Source: GWA2-44-9 sp964429675
Lineage (GTDB): Bacteria > Patescibacteriota > Minisyncoccia > 2-02-FULL-40-12 > GWA2-44-9
Length of the DNA stretch: 28,348 bases
Assembly: GCA_964429675.1 (NCBI GenBank)
Contig: CAYSDF010000005.1
Coordinates: forward strand, 1-28,348
Reading direction: 5' to 3'
Positions 7,160 to 13,900 of the stretch are shown one piece after another (the first letter of the stretch is position 1; every line of letters starts with the position of its first letter). Under the pieces are notes generated by a model. The model saw only the letters and a list, made by a program, of their open reading frames with translations, made no database searches and had not been told where the DNA came from. Both the position numbers and the translations under genes were made by a program.

Positions 7160-9022
7160 GTGAAAAAATCGTCAAAAGATTTTACACATCATAGCTATAT
7201 TGAATTACGAGGGGTTGATTCTTCCAGCACCGAAGAATTAAAGAAAATCTACAGACTTCTTGCATTGATAAATAACCTGGGCCGTACATTGGACACAAAG
7301 ATAGTAGTAGACGTCCGCGGGGGAGCAGTCCGACCTCCTGAACAAGATGATAAAGCTCCTGTTTTTGTTTATCTTGACGCTTACCCTGAAGCAGGGAAAA
7401 GAATTAATCCTACACGCAGACCGCCTAGAACTCTTTTTGGTCAACAGATTTCCCCCGGATCCCGTCCTCTGGAAGAAATTTATTTGGCAGAAGGAATGCC
7501 GATAAAATCCCCGGAAAATTTCATTGTGGGTTGGCGTCTGGGCAAGACTCTCTATATTTATCCGGGCACGCTAGGGGGCATATCAGATTATGAAAACACC
7601 AAGATTCTTAATCACATTCTTTATTGTGCTCTTCCTTACGCCCTAGAATGCAAGTCGGATAGGGACGCCTTTGATGTCTGGTTTAAAAAATATGATATCC
7701 TGAGAAAAAACTATGCAGATAAACTCCGAGAGAGCAAGAGCAGAAAAATCTCTACGGCCAGTCTAAGTAATTTCCTATTTAAATCTCTGACTGAAAGACT
7801 AAAAGAACGCCAGATAGACCTCAAGGAGGTGAGGGATAAGGGTAAGACCGAAAAGATTAAATATTTTAAGCTTTTAAGCAAGCTTGCCGACCTAGAAGAA
7901 CGCCTAGAAATAGCAAAGACAAAGTCAGAGAATTATAATTCCGGTTTAGAATTTGAGAAGATTCTGGGTATGGATTTAGTAGGCACAGTAAGAATTAAGC
8001 AGGTTGAGGGAAAGGATTATATAATCATCATCAATACTCAGAGGATATTTCAGGTTCCTTTCGGCGACGAGACAAAAAAATTTGACATCGGCGAATTCGA
8101 GATCATTATTGACCCATCTGTTACTAGCCATATGGCAATAAAATTCTACCAAAACCGTTATCCGGGACCCTATTTCCATGCTCACGCGAATAATACCGGA
8201 ACCTGTTTTGGCACGACCGATCGGGGCCTTAATAAAGACCTGGATATGCTTATACAGAACCTGGATATGGCCGCGCTAGTCCATGTTATTCTTACCTTCT
8301 TGGTAAAGGAGGAGACTGAGCCAAAACATAGAGATCAGCAAAGGTCACGCGGTTTTTATCAGCCGAGCCTGGACAATGTATATATTAACGATGAGGACCG
8401 GGATAAGGAAAAAGCTGAATTTATACGCCTACACCAAGCTGAGATATTAAAACGTCTGCGAGACAGCTTAATGCCTCAAATTAATACTGTCCGGGCAGAA
8501 ATTAAATCCTCTCAGGATAAAAGAGTAGCTTATTATTTCGCAGGAAAAGAAATAGAATTGACTATCGAGAATATCGAAACCAAAATCAACGGAATAGATA
8601 AACATGTTTCATCTGAAATATATAATCTCTTGTCCGATCCGGATGTTTTCGAATTAGAAGTGACCGAGAGCCAGATTCATATATACTTCAAATCCTCCGA
8701 ATTGATTCTAAATTCATATGAGCGCATGATCGGATATATTCTTAAAATTGAAATTGACCAGCCTCCCGAAATAATTTTCCCGTCAGATAAGGAAATAAAC
8801 CAGAGTCACTCTCTAATCCAAGGCAAGATGACCGATACAATTAAAGATGTAATGCCTGGGGATAAAGAATCTCTGGACATAGACCTGGCTCGCGCCCAAT
8901 TCCAGGGCAGCGCTTTTGGACTTCTGAATATTGCTAAAAGGATTATTCAAAAAGGCTTCTGCCAGAATATGAAACAAATACCGATGCAGTGGGGTCCGTT
9001 TGGTAGCGGTCCTGTCGGCTAA
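7160..9022 (+). CDS. Large E2-like (UBC-fold) conjugating protein
   Basis: A 620-residue protein starting at GTG behind a purine-rich site (aagggggggtt). The core at about residues 313-395 has the prokaryotic E2 pattern: FEIIIDPS, then YPGPYFHAHANNTGTCFG, with His340 and His342 in an HxH that replaces the eukaryotic HPN and Cys349 as the expected thioester cysteine, followed by helices (LDMAALVHVILTFL). The HxHx(6)C spacing with Gly after Cys+1 is typical of bacterial E2-like families. Around the core lie an N-terminal domain of about 190 residues that I do not recognise, a probable coiled coil (about 196-270), and a charged C-terminal region ending in a Gly-rich tail. Typical E2s are about 150 residues, so this one is far larger. 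Its neighbours are a JAMM protease, an E1-like protein and a ubiquitin-like protein, which strongly supports the E2 call. Confidence 0.8.
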   Translation: MKKSSKDFTHHSYIELRGVDSSSTEELKKIYRLLALINNLGRTLDTKIVVDVRGGAVRPPEQDDKAPVFVYLDAYPEAGKRINPTRRPPRTLFGQQISPGSRPLEEIYLAEGMPIKSPENFIVGWRLGKTLYIYPGTLGGISDYENTKILNHILYCALPYALECKSDRDAFDVWFKKYDILRKNYADKLRESKSRKISTASLSNFLFKSLTERLKERQIDLKEVRDKGKTEKIKYFKLLSKLADLEERLEIAKTKSENYNSGLEFEKILGMDLVGTVRIKQVEGKDYIIIINTQRIFQVPFGDETKKFDIGEFEIIIDPSVTSHMAIKFYQNRYPGPYFHAHANNTGTCFGTTDRGLNKDLDMLIQNLDMAALVHVILTFLVKEETEPKHRDQQRSRGFYQPSLDNVYINDEDRDKEKAEFIRLHQAEILKRLRDSLMPQINTVRAEIKSSQDKRVAYYFAGKEIELTIENIETKINGIDKHVSSEIYNLLSDPDVFELEVTESQIHIYFKSSELILNSYERMIGYILKIEIDQPPEIIFPSDKEINQSHSLIQGKMTDTIKDVMPGDKESLDIDLARAQFQGSAFGLLNIAKRIIQKGFCQNMKQIPMQWGPFGSGPVG

Positions 9023-9049
9023 AGAAAATATACAACACAGGAGGACAAT

Positions 9050-9613
9050 GTGAGAGTAGTCTTCGAACCAAAAACTTTTGTCGATATTATTCTAGCAGCC
9101 CTGATCTGTGATGTTGAGGTCTCTGGACTAGCTAAAGTAAGAAGAGATGGCTTAATCTATACAATTTACGATGAGCCGATTGTTTTTGATCAAAAGTGCA
9201 GTTTAAGTGGCACTACATTTGATGAAATAGCATTCCCTCTTTGGCAAGAAAAGATGGTCCTGAACGGCAGGGGAGATGAAATCCAAGAAGCAAAGCTATG
9301 GTGGCATAGCCATGTTTGGTCAGATGTTTACTTCAGCGCGATAGATGAGGCTACGCTAAAAGTAATGGGGCAAAACTACGACTGGTGGCTAGCCATGGTA
9401 GTAAATAAGCTGGCCGAGGTTTATATGGAGCTTCGCACATACAAACCCCAGATATTGCCGGGCGAGCTGATGTTGCAATATGACTTTACCGAGAAAGTAT
9501 CGCCGGCCAGTATCCAAAGACTTATGGATGAAAGAATGGGCCGGATGATTCAGATTATCAAGGATAAGGTAGTGATAACACCGGAGCCGGGATTAGACAA
9601 CTATTATGACTGA
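9050..9613 (+). CDS. JAB/JAMM metallopeptidase (deubiquitinase-like)
   Basis: A 187-residue protein starting at GTG with a strong ribosome site (GGAGG, 9040-9044); the overlapping ATG at 9048 is followed at once by a stop, so GTG is the start. A complete JAMM motif is visible: Glu23 (VEVSGLAKV), then WWHSHVWSDVYFSAID giving His86-x-His88-x7-Ser96-x2-Asp99. In this family His, His and Asp hold zinc while Glu activates water, and members cleave after the C-terminal Gly-Gly of ubiquitin-like proteins or remove them from targets. Two genes downstream is a ubiquitin-like protein with a four-residue extension after GG, a fitting precursor substrate. It overlaps the E1-like gene by eight bases. Confidence in the fold is high; the substrate is inferred. 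Confidence 0.9.
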   Translation: MRVVFEPKTFVDIILAALICDVEVSGLAKVRRDGLIYTIYDEPIVFDQKCSLSGTTFDEIAFPLWQEKMVLNGRGDEIQEAKLWWHSHVWSDVYFSAIDEATLKVMGQNYDWWLAMVVNKLAEVYMELRTYKPQILPGELMLQYDFTEKVSPASIQRLMDERMGRMIQIIKDKVVITPEPGLDNYYD

Positions 9614-9980
9614 CCGAATTAATATAGTCGGCGCCGGAAGTCTGGGAAGTTTTCAGGCTTTATTAGTAACTAAAATGGCCGGGGTACTAGGCTGTGAAAT
9701 AAATATATTTGATTTTGATAAGGTCGAATTGAAAAATAAAGATAACCAGCTTTATCGCACTGGAGATGTTGACCGTCCGAAGGTTGAGGCCCTAAAAGAT
9801 ATATTNNNNNNNNNNNNNNNNNNNNNNNNNNNNNNNNNNNNNNNNNNNNNNNNNNNNNNNNNNNNNNNNNNNNNNNNNNNNNNNNNNNNNNNNNNNNNNN
9901 NNNNNGATGAGTTCCTTGAATTCAGTTTAAATTTTGACGGACTTCCGATAATAAGCAATTCTTCTATAGAGATTGCCTAA
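9606..9980 (+). CDS. ThiF/E1-like ubiquitin-activating protein (interrupted by assembly gap)
   Basis: The N-terminus is a Rossmann nucleotide-binding fold: INIVGAGSLGSFQALLV (GxGxxG at 9-14), then NIFDFDKVELKNKDNQLY. This matches the E1/ThiF/MoeB pattern, with acidic D36/D38 and a conserved lysine (K60). The usual N-x-x-R-Q motif reads N44-K-D-N47-Q48, so the ATP-contacting Arg is replaced by Asn. After the 100-N gap only one frame stays open and ends GLPIISNSSIEIA-stop, which lines up with the MoeB segment about 105-110 residues beyond GxGxxG. If the gap is near 100 bases, the protein stops before the region holding the adenylation-partner cysteine. If it is larger, that region may be hidden. 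The family adenylates the C-terminal Gly of a ubiquitin-like protein and passes it to E2. Confidence 0.8.
   Translation: MTDRINIVGAGSLGSFQALLVTKMAGVLGCEINIFDFDKVELKNKDNQLYRTGDVDRPKVEALKDIXXXXXXXXXXXXXXXXXXXXXXXXXXXXXXXXXXDEFLEFSLNFDGLPIISNSSIEIA
9806..9905. other. Assembly gap of 100 Ns
   Basis: Exactly 100 unresolved bases lie inside the E1-like gene. A round 100 is the usual scaffolding placeholder, so the true length is not known and the protein length derived across it is provisional. Confidence 0.98.
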
Positions 9981-10010
9981 ACAAAAAGAGAGAAGAAAGG
10001 AGACAGAAAG

Positions 10011-10304
10011 ATGGAAAAAGAAAGGCCCAGAGAAGATACTATCGAAAAAGATACCGTTGAACACACAATTACAGTCGGAGGGAAGCCTTACAGGGTATCC
10101 CTTGAGGCAGGTAAGAAATTGTCAGATTTAATTGATAAATTTCGCTCCCAAAACCCGACTCTTAGCCTAGTAGGCCAGTCGATTCTTTGCAATTCCAAAT
10201 TGATAGATCATGATAACGGAATTCTCAAGGAAGACCCCGTTCTGGTCGGTGCTTCAATCGTTACGATAACACCTAGAATAGCTGGGGGAAAAAGCCTCCG
10301 ATAA
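10011..10304 (+). CDS. Ubiquitin-like beta-grasp modifier, precursor ending GG-KSLR
   Basis: A 97-residue protein with a clear ribosome site (AAGGAG). After a charged, flexible N-terminal tail of about 17 residues comes a beta-grasp pattern: strand (EHTITVGG), strand (KPYRVSLEAG), helix (KKLSDLIDKFRSQN), further strands (SILCNSKLI) and a last strand VTITPRIAGG. The diglycine is Gly92-Gly93, followed by KSLR. Ubiquitin-family proteins are activated through a free terminal Gly-Gly, so this one would need cleavage after Gly93, a step the adjacent JAMM peptidase could perform. It follows the E1-like gene by 30 bases and is closed off by two terminators. ThiS or MoaD sulfur carriers share the fold but normally end at GG without extra residues and would not sit beside an E2 homologue. 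Confidence 0.87.
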   Translation: MEKERPREDTIEKDTVEHTITVGGKPYRVSLEAGKKLSDLIDKFRSQNPTLSLVGQSILCNSKLIDHDNGILKEDPVLVGASIVTITPRIAGGKSLR

Positions 10305-10328
10305 GAACCCCCCTGGGGTTCTTTTTTA
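10305..10328 (+). terminator. Rho-independent terminator after the Ubl gene
   Basis: A perfect GAACCCC/GGGGTTC stem (10305-10311 with 10315-10321) with a 3-base loop and six Ts. It starts at the Ubl stop codon. Confidence 0.9.
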
Positions 10329-10329
10329 T

Positions 10330-10366
10330 CCCCGCACTCATGCATAAATGCGGGGTTTGACTTTTT
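10330..10366 (+). terminator. Second hairpin with T-rich tail
   Basis: CCCCGCA/TGCGGGG (10330-10336 with 10349-10355) is followed by TTTGACTTTTT. It could be a back-up terminator or a leader hairpin for the HSP100 gene. It covers the first in-frame ATG at 10348, one reason to place the HSP100 start later. Confidence 0.55.
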
Positions 10367-10419
10367 GGTCTATTTCAATATACTTAGACCCATCATGGAT
10401 CATTAAAAAGAGGGGAAAT

Positions 10420-11898
10420 ATGGCCACCACGCCACAGACCAACAAGAAAGATATTAATAAAGTACTTTCGGATCTGTCCGACTATTTATCTAAGAGAGTC
10501 CGTGGGCAGACTAAAGCCATTAGATCTGTTTGCAATTTCTACGGAGACAGCTTAAATCCCGTTGTCACAATGGGTGAGAAACGAGGGACGCGCGGAGTGT
10601 TGATGTTCATAGGCCCTAGCGGAGTGGGCAAGACAGAGTTACCCAGAGCTTTGGCCGAATATCTTCTTGGCAGTGAGCGGTACCTCACAAAAATCGAGTG
10701 TGTTACTCTGGCTCAGCCCCACACCATCCAGACACTGCTGGGAGCACCCCATAGTTACGTAGGCTGGGACACACCGCCGCTATTATCGCCAAAAAGAATA
10801 TTCAAAAATCTTGCTAAACCTTCCGAGAATATGAACGACCCTCAAGTAGCCAGATTGATATCCCGGAAGAAGCAGCTTATAAAAAAACTTGGGAGATTAT
10901 TCCAGGAAATTTCTAAAATTGAGCAAGACTGGGCTATGCTAATAAACCAGATGCAAATGGCCGGAGATTCTATAGCTTATTTTAGCAGAACCGCTAATGC
11001 ACTTGATAATCTGCGTAAGAAATTGCCAATTTCTAAAGGCCAAGAAGATAATAACATCGACGGCTTTCCTGAGATAGAAAAGGCCAATAAGATCGCCCTA
11101 ATAGACGTGAATAGGCTAGCCAAGCTGCACAGCGAGGCAAGAGTTCTTGTAAATATATATAAGGATCAAATCAGCAGAATTGACAATGAGATACGAAAAA
11201 GTATCCCAATTAAGAAGGCCACCGCAAAAAGCGACGAGGATATGGCAATCATCCTTTTCGATGAAATCGAAAAGGCCCATGAAGATATTCATAAACTCCT
11301 GCTCCAGATAATGGAGGAGGGAGAGGTAACTCTTTCCGGCGGCGAAAGAGTCAATCTAAAAAACACTTTAATCATTCTTACATCAAACGTCGGTTCAAAA
11401 GCGATTGGGGAAATTCTTCAGCAAAGACCAATGGGATTCACTGCACCGCGTAAAAAGACGGCAGATAACACCGACTATGACGAGGCTACTCTCCTAGAGC
11501 TGGAAAAGAAAATTCTCATAACTGCCGAGACAGAGCTTAAAAAAACATTCGACTCCGCATTTCGTGGACGCCTTGATGATGTGATTGTGTTTCGGCCGCT
11601 TACACAAGCTACATTTCTGCAGATACTGAATGATCAGCTTGAAATATTCTCTGGCGGTCTGAAAGCGGAAATGGATATTGAATTAACAGTAGATGAGGAC
11701 GTAAAGCAGGAAGTACTAAGACAGAGTCTCCATCGTCCGGAAGTGGGCGCAAGACTTCTGAACCATAAACTAAGGTCCGTCATCAAAAGACCCTTCGGAA
11801 GAGCTCTCCTAAATAATCCCGACTTCATAAAAGGCCGGGCCAGAGCCAAAATGAATAATAATAAAGTAGAATTTGAGCTAACCCAAAAAGCCCCATAG
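10420..11898 (+). CDS. HSP100/Clp-type AAA+ unfoldase with coiled insertion and MGF loop
   Basis: A 492-residue protein. I start it at 10420 (MATTPQ) behind AGGGGAAAT; the in-frame ATG at 10348 lies in a hairpin. It is one class-II Clp AAA+ module, like the second ring of ClpA/ClpB/ClpC: Walker A GPSGVGKT (65-72), pore loop SYVGW (Tyr113), Walker B ILFDEIEKAH (Asp281-Glu282), sensor 1 TSNVGS, arginine finger FRGRLDDVIVF (Arg384) and sensor 2 VGARLLN (Arg445). Between pore loop and Walker B lie about 168 residues instead of about 25, an insertion of about 140 mostly helical residues. After sensor 1, RPMGFTAP places Met338-Gly339-Phe340 where ClpA has IGL, ClpC has VGF and ClpX has IGF, the ClpP-docking tripeptide; ClpB lacks it. 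This suggests that it feeds a ClpP-type protease, and a ClpP-like gene lies about 5 kb upstream. Confidence 0.87.
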   Translation: MATTPQTNKKDINKVLSDLSDYLSKRVRGQTKAIRSVCNFYGDSLNPVVTMGEKRGTRGVLMFIGPSGVGKTELPRALAEYLLGSERYLTKIECVTLAQPHTIQTLLGAPHSYVGWDTPPLLSPKRIFKNLAKPSENMNDPQVARLISRKKQLIKKLGRLFQEISKIEQDWAMLINQMQMAGDSIAYFSRTANALDNLRKKLPISKGQEDNNIDGFPEIEKANKIALIDVNRLAKLHSEARVLVNIYKDQISRIDNEIRKSIPIKKATAKSDEDMAIILFDEIEKAHEDIHKLLLQIMEEGEVTLSGGERVNLKNTLIILTSNVGSKAIGEILQQRPMGFTAPRKKTADNTDYDEATLLELEKKILITAETELKKTFDSAFRGRLDDVIVFRPLTQATFLQILNDQLEIFSGGLKAEMDIELTVDEDVKQEVLRQSLHRPEVGARLLNHKLRSVIKRPFGRALLNNPDFIKGRARAKMNNNKVEFELTQKAP

Positions 11899-11910
11899 GG
11901 GCTTTTTTAT
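11885..11910 (+). terminator. Terminator overlapping the HSP100 stop codon
   Basis: AAGCCCC-ATA-GGGGCTT followed by TTTTATT. The TAG stop lies inside the hairpin, so the last coding bases form the terminator stem. Confidence 0.9.
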
Positions 11911-11940
11911 TGCCCTAGCTCTTTAAATAACCTAATTTTT

Positions 11941-13521
11941 ATGGTTACATTCGTATTAATGCAGGACTATCTCCACATAGGCCGGGCGTCGGATTTAACC
12001 AACCCAAAAGACCGACTCATCTATAGAGCGCTCGAGACAATGCCGGGCTTTTTGGGTTGGGCAACTATAACGCTGGTCATTATATTGTCCTTTAAGGCTC
12101 CGGTATTTATAGCTCTCTTTATTATCGCTTTTGATGTTTATTGGCTTATCAAGACAATATATCTTTCGTTCCATCTCCGCATCTCCTACAGAAAGCTTCA
12201 ATCCAATCTAAAAACAAATTGGCTCGAAAAATTAGATAGGTTGCCTGTATCCAATTATAAATTGGCCGGCCTTAAATCATGGCAGGATATAAATCATTTT
12301 GTTTTTCTGCCGATTTATAAAGAAGACTTTTCTATTTTATCCGCTTCGATTGAGGGATTACTAAGAAGCAACTATCTTAAATCAAAAATATCAGTTATTT
12401 TATGCTGGGAAGAACGGGGAGGGGATGCTACGCAAGAAGTTGTGAATCGGGCTGAAGCTCAATACAAAAATAAATTCTCTCATTTCATATCTATTATGCA
12501 TCCCGCCAATCTTCCGGATGAGATACCCGGAAAAGGTTCTAACACTTCATTTGCCGCCAGAGTAATAAAAGATACACTAATTGACAGGCATTCTATCCCT
12601 TATAATAAAATCTTAGTTTCTAATTTAGATATTGATACCGTTGTTTTTTCCGAATATTTTGGGGTCCTCACTTATACATTCCTGACATCAGACAACCCCC
12701 TGCGGGCTTCCTATCAGCCTGTACCGCTATATATAAATAATATCTGGGAGGCACCTTCATTCGCCAGAGTAGTAGCTTTCTCGGCGACTTTTTGGCATAC
12801 CGTAAAGCAAGAAAAGGCCGAAACCGCGACGACTTTCTCATCACACTCTATGTCGTTTCAGTCATTAGTTGATGTTGATTTCTGGCAGAAGAATATGGTT
12901 TCGGAAGATTCCCGTATATTTTGGCAATGTTTTTTAAGATACGACGGGGATTACCGCGTTGTTCCTCTATACTACCCCGTCTCTATGGATGCTAATGTCG
13001 CCCCCAAAACGTGGGAGACTTTTAAGAATGTTTACAAGCAACAACGCCGATGGGGATATGGCGTAGAGAATGTCCCGTACTTTCTTTTCGGTTTCATGAA
13101 AAATAAAAAAATCCCTAAATCCAAGAAATGGCATTATGGTTTCGTGGTCATAGAGGGTTTCCATTCCTGGGCCACAAATGCGCTAATCATATTCCTTCTT
13201 GGCTGGCTACCGACAATAGTAGGCGGTAATGAATTTAATAAATCCATTCTCTCTTTCAATCTTCCTTTTCTGACTCGCTGGATAATGACTTTCGCAATGA
13301 TCGGACTGATCTCATCTGCCGTTTTATCTATTATTTTGTTACCGCCCCGCCCTCCCAAATTCGGTAAATTCAAATACCTCTGGATGATCCTCCAGTGGCT
13401 CTTATTCCCGGTTACAACGATAGGCCTTGGGCTTATGCCGGGCCTTGAAGCCCAAACTCGCCTTATGCTAGGCAAATACATGGGCTTTTGGGTTACCCCC
13501 AAGCACAGAAATCAAAGTTAG
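11941..13521 (+). CDS. Membrane-bound family 2 glycosyltransferase
   Basis: A 526-residue protein with two transmembrane helices near the N-terminus (about residues 35-75), a cytoplasmic GT-A catalytic region, and about four C-terminal helices (about 395-510). In the catalytic region NLDID supplies Asp230 and Asp232 of a DxD-type metal site, SEDSRI gives the acidic catalytic-base motif, and QQRRW (367-371) is the QxxRW signature of processive and related GT2 enzymes. Such enzymes transfer sugars from nucleotide donors to lipid or polysaccharide acceptors at the membrane; the product is not predictable. There is no clear ribosome site before the ATG, so the true start could also be the ATG at 11959. 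It lies between a terminator and a repeat region, apparently a single-gene unit. Confidence 0.88.
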   Translation: MVTFVLMQDYLHIGRASDLTNPKDRLIYRALETMPGFLGWATITLVIILSFKAPVFIALFIIAFDVYWLIKTIYLSFHLRISYRKLQSNLKTNWLEKLDRLPVSNYKLAGLKSWQDINHFVFLPIYKEDFSILSASIEGLLRSNYLKSKISVILCWEERGGDATQEVVNRAEAQYKNKFSHFISIMHPANLPDEIPGKGSNTSFAARVIKDTLIDRHSIPYNKILVSNLDIDTVVFSEYFGVLTYTFLTSDNPLRASYQPVPLYINNIWEAPSFARVVAFSATFWHTVKQEKAETATTFSSHSMSFQSLVDVDFWQKNMVSEDSRIFWQCFLRYDGDYRVVPLYYPVSMDANVAPKTWETFKNVYKQQRRWGYGVENVPYFLFGFMKNKKIPKSKKWHYGFVVIEGFHSWATNALIIFLLGWLPTIVGGNEFNKSILSFNLPFLTRWIMTFAMIGLISSAVLSIILLPPRPPKFGKFKYLWMILQWLLFPVTTIGLGLMPGLEAQTRLMLGKYMGFWVTPKHRNQS

Positions 13522-13900
13522 TTTGGTCAAACCCCCACTCTTATTTTTATCCGCCTCCTATAGGATGGCTCGTGACAATAAATAGTTACTGACTCATCTT
13601 CCTCCCAAGTCTCTAAATGATAAAAATCAGAGCAGGGCTTTGGCCTAACATACATGTATTACTAGCCAAAAGACTCCCAACCCGTTTTTATCCTTCCTGG
13701 AGTGGCATGGCAACGAATCAGCTGTCTAGTTGGAAAATTCAGCTTTTTGAGGCTTTGCGAGTTCTGTATTTTCCCATCCGCCTCCGTCAGTTGACGGATG
13801 GGCGGACTAGACTGCGATTCGCCCATGACATGTAGGGCTGGAGAAAAATGGGTTGGGGTGTTTGGCTATACGGGATAAAATCAGAGTGGGGCTTTGGCTC
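13522..13900. repeat. Non-coding region built from nested degenerate inverted repeats
   Basis: No credible gene. The outer arms near 13525-13552 and 13868-13895 are imperfect inverted copies around CCCCACTC and TTTATCC. Inside, 13618-13647 and about 13663-13694 are inverted copies around GCTTTGGC/GCCAAAAG with an ACATGT centre. Another pair (about 13698-13735 and 13805-13845) shares ACTAGAC and GATTCG. A short palindrome CCGTCAGTTGACGG (13784-13797) sits in the middle. The sequence GATAAAATCAGAGTGGGGCTTTGGC recurs in variants. It looks like a palindromic element expanded or inserted into itself between two converging genes. Confidence 0.65.

Noticed and set aside
9806..9905. Treating the E1-like gene as a proven pseudogene
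   Set aside because: The gap is a scaffolding placeholder of unknown length, and the flanking frames agree, so inactivation cannot be concluded.
10011..10304. ThiS/MoaD sulfur carrier as the identity of the Ubl
   Set aside because: The GG is followed by four residues and the neighbours include E2-like and JAMM proteins, with no thiamine or molybdopterin genes.
10348..10419. Upstream in-frame ATG extending the HSP100 protein by 24 residues
   Set aside because: It lies in a hairpin with a T-rich tail and lacks a ribosome site, while the ATG at 10420 follows AGGGGAAAT and gives a natural Clp N-terminus.
13617..13835. 72-codon open frame between the glycosyltransferase and recG
   Set aside because: It is made of inverted-repeat sequence with no ribosome site; its residues follow the palindromes.
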